Part shown: piece after piece, positions 4,274 through 5,667 of the stretch
How the letters are laid out: each line of letters opens with the position of its first letter
How positions within the stretch are numbered: position 1 is the first letter of the stretch
Assembly (NCBI GenBank): GCA_018883285.1
Contig: VEQJ01000091.1
Span: 1-5,667, forward strand
Origin: Alphaproteobacteria bacterium
Lineage (GTDB): Bacteria > Pseudomonadota > Alphaproteobacteria > CAISOG01
Length of the DNA stretch: 5,667 nucleotides
Reading direction: 5' to 3'
Program-made: the position numbers and the translations under genes
The notes under the pieces: model-generated
Seen by the model: the letters and a program-made list of their open reading frames with translations, nothing else
What the model was told of the DNA's origin: nothing
The model's database searches: none

Positions 4274-5667
4274 CTAACTGCCCGCTTCTGATTCAGGATC
4301 GGTATGGGCGGGAAGGAATCCGCCAGCCTGCATGTGCCAAAGCTGGCTAAAGGGGCCTGGCTCAGCCAACAGCTGGCTTAGAGTGCCATCCTGCACCACC
4401 GCGCCACCATCGAACACCAAAATGCGATCCATGAAGGCCAGGGTGGCCAGGCGGTGCGCAATGACCAGGGTGGTTCGCCCCTGCATCAGCTTTTGCAGGC
4501 TTTGTTGAATCGCCTGTTCGGTAACGGAATCCAGAGCAGAGGTCGCCTCATCCAACAGCAGGATGGGCGCATCCTTTAGCAACGCCCGCGCCAGGGCTAT
4601 CCGTTGCCGCTGCCCCCCCGACAGTTTGATGCCGCGTTCCCCCACCTGTGCCTGATAGCCATCGGCCTGCGCCAAGATAAAGGATTCAGCCTGCGCCGAT
4701 TGGGCGGCCTGCTTCACCGCGGCATCGTCGGCCTGCAAAGCGCCATAGCGGATGTTATCGATTAACGGCCGATGGAACAGGGTGGGATCCTGCGGAATCA
4801 GGGCGATTTGACGGCGCAGGCTGGCCTGCGTAACCTGGGCGATATCCTGGCCATCAATCAGAATGCGGCCATGCTGTGGGTCGCTGTGGCGCACCAACAA
4901 ATGCGCCAGGGTGGTTTTGCCCGCCCCCGAATAGCCAACCAAGCCGACCTTTTGCCCGGCGGGAATTACCAGGCTTAAGTTTTGGAAAATGGGATTGTTG
5001 GGGCGATAGCCAAAGGTCAGCTTGTCAAACACAATCTCACCGCGATTGACCACCAAATCGGGGGCGCCCGCAACATCCCGCACCTCATGCGGTTGAATCA
5101 ACAGGCTAAGGGCATCTTGGCCATTGCCGATCTCCTCAAACAGCAAAATCAGCTCATCAATCATTTCCCAGCTGCGGTTGACCGCGTACAGCAGATAGGT
5201 GGAAAACAGGGCGAAATCGCCCGCCGTGACCCACCCCCTGCCCCATCCATGGATGAACAAAGCCAACAGCCCCGTCCCCAGGATAATGGTGAACATCCCC
5301 TGCACAAGCTTAAGGCGAATGCGGGCACGCATCACCGCCCGTTGCGCGGCCATTTCGGCTTGACTAAAGCTATCCAGCCGCTGCTGCTCATTATCCTGGC
5401 GGGCAAACAGCCGAACCGTCGCCATGTTGTTAAACACATCCACCACCTGCCCGCGCAGATTGCTGGCCTGCATCGCATAGGCCTTAGCCAGCGGGGCAAT
5501 CTTGCGCGCCGCCCGCATGCAAAGAGAAAAATACAACACCAGCCATGTCCAAAACAAAACCGTGATAAGCCAGCTGATAGAGGATAAAAACAGACCGATT
5601 AGGAAAAAGGCCATGACCCGATGACCCAGCAACATGGTGACGCGTTGCACCAACACCTCACTGGCAC
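4274..5667 (-). CDS. ABC exporter, fused permease-ATPase, N-terminus missing
   Basis: The frame is open to the right edge (first full codon 5665-5663), so the start lies outside. About 463 C-terminal residues are visible of a half-size type IV exporter of usually 580-620. Counting from the codon at 5656, membrane segments lie at about 17-44, 121-137 and 148-165, with the cytoplasmic-loop motif NNMATVRLFARQ (76-87) typical of MsbA/ATM1-like exporters. The ATPase domain is complete: Walker A GYSGAGKTT (241-249, Lys 247), Q-loop IPQD (Gln 289), signature LSGGQ (345-349), Walker B ILLLDE (365-370, catalytic Glu 370), D-loop SALD and H-loop His 401. It would work as a dimer in the inner membrane. 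The substrate (lipid, peptide, drug or glutathione conjugate) cannot be told from this part. Its stop faces the stop of the binding-protein gene across 24 bases, so it is not part of that operon. Confidence 0.9.
   Translation of the reverse strand, partial: ASEVLVQRVTMLLGHRVMAFFLIGLFLSSISWLITVLFWTWLVLYFSLCMRAARKIAPLAKAYAMQASNLRGQVVDVFNNMATVRLFARQDNEQQRLDSFSQAEMAAQRAVMRARIRLKLVQGMFTIILGTGLLALFIHGWGRGWVTAGDFALFSTYLLYAVNRSWEMIDELILLFEEIGNGQDALSLLIQPHEVRDVAGAPDLVVNRGEIVFDKLTFGYRPNNPIFQNLSLVIPAGQKVGLVGYSGAGKTTLAHLLVRHSDPQHGRILIDGQDIAQVTQASLRRQIALIPQDPTLFHRPLIDNIRYGALQADDAAVKQAAQSAQAESFILAQADGYQAQVGERGIKLSGGQRQRIALARALLKDAPILLLDEATSALDSVTEQAIQQSLQKLMQGRTTLVIAHRLATLAFMDRILVFDGGAVVQDGTLSQLLAEPGPFSQLWHMQAGGFLPAHTDPESEAGS

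Noticed and set aside
4982..5587. 201-residue plus-strand open frame
   Set aside because: It lies antisense to a clearly recognised ABC exporter with all its motifs. The product has no recognisable domain, so it is a shadow frame.

Overview
The window looks like alphaproteobacterial chromosome joined at its left end to phage-like DNA. The alphaproteobacterial guess rests on three things: an RNase D C-terminus of the type ending in a GWR-FG-A-L motif block, a HisN-type histidinol-phosphatase, and intergenic palindromes of the widespread GTCATCC-CCGCG-AAGGCGG-GGATCCA kind. Coding DNA is moderately GC-rich. No gene here fixes the genus.

Layout. Positions 1 to about 460 carry the tail of one phage-like gene and, overlapping its stop codon, a small Gly-rich phage-like gene that has lost its own 3' end. 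At roughly 450-470 the sequence switches to the 3' part of a ribonuclease D gene (rnd). It is out of frame with the phage gene and lacks the catalytic half, so this junction breaks both genes. Positions 1002-1635 hold no gene. They contain two tandem copies of a composite palindromic repeat, one of which has received a small MITE-like insertion, followed by a likely promoter. Positions 1636-4249 are a two-gene operon: a HisN-like histidinol-phosphatase, then an overlapping YejA-type periplasmic oligopeptide-binding protein. From the right end back to 4274, on the minus strand, lies the C-terminal part of an ABC exporter with fused membrane and ATPase domains; its start lies outside the window.

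Function. The intact genes serve ordinary roles in histidine biosynthesis, peptide uptake and ABC export. I see no complete new defence or mobile system. The most unusual content is the intergenic repeat region. Its two tandem units share direct flanks, but an 81-bp core is inverted in one relative to the other. The four hairpin stems stay perfectly paired although they differ in sequence. Unit 2 also acts as the empty site for an element of about 135 bp inserted in unit 1. The second point of interest is the phage/rnd junction.
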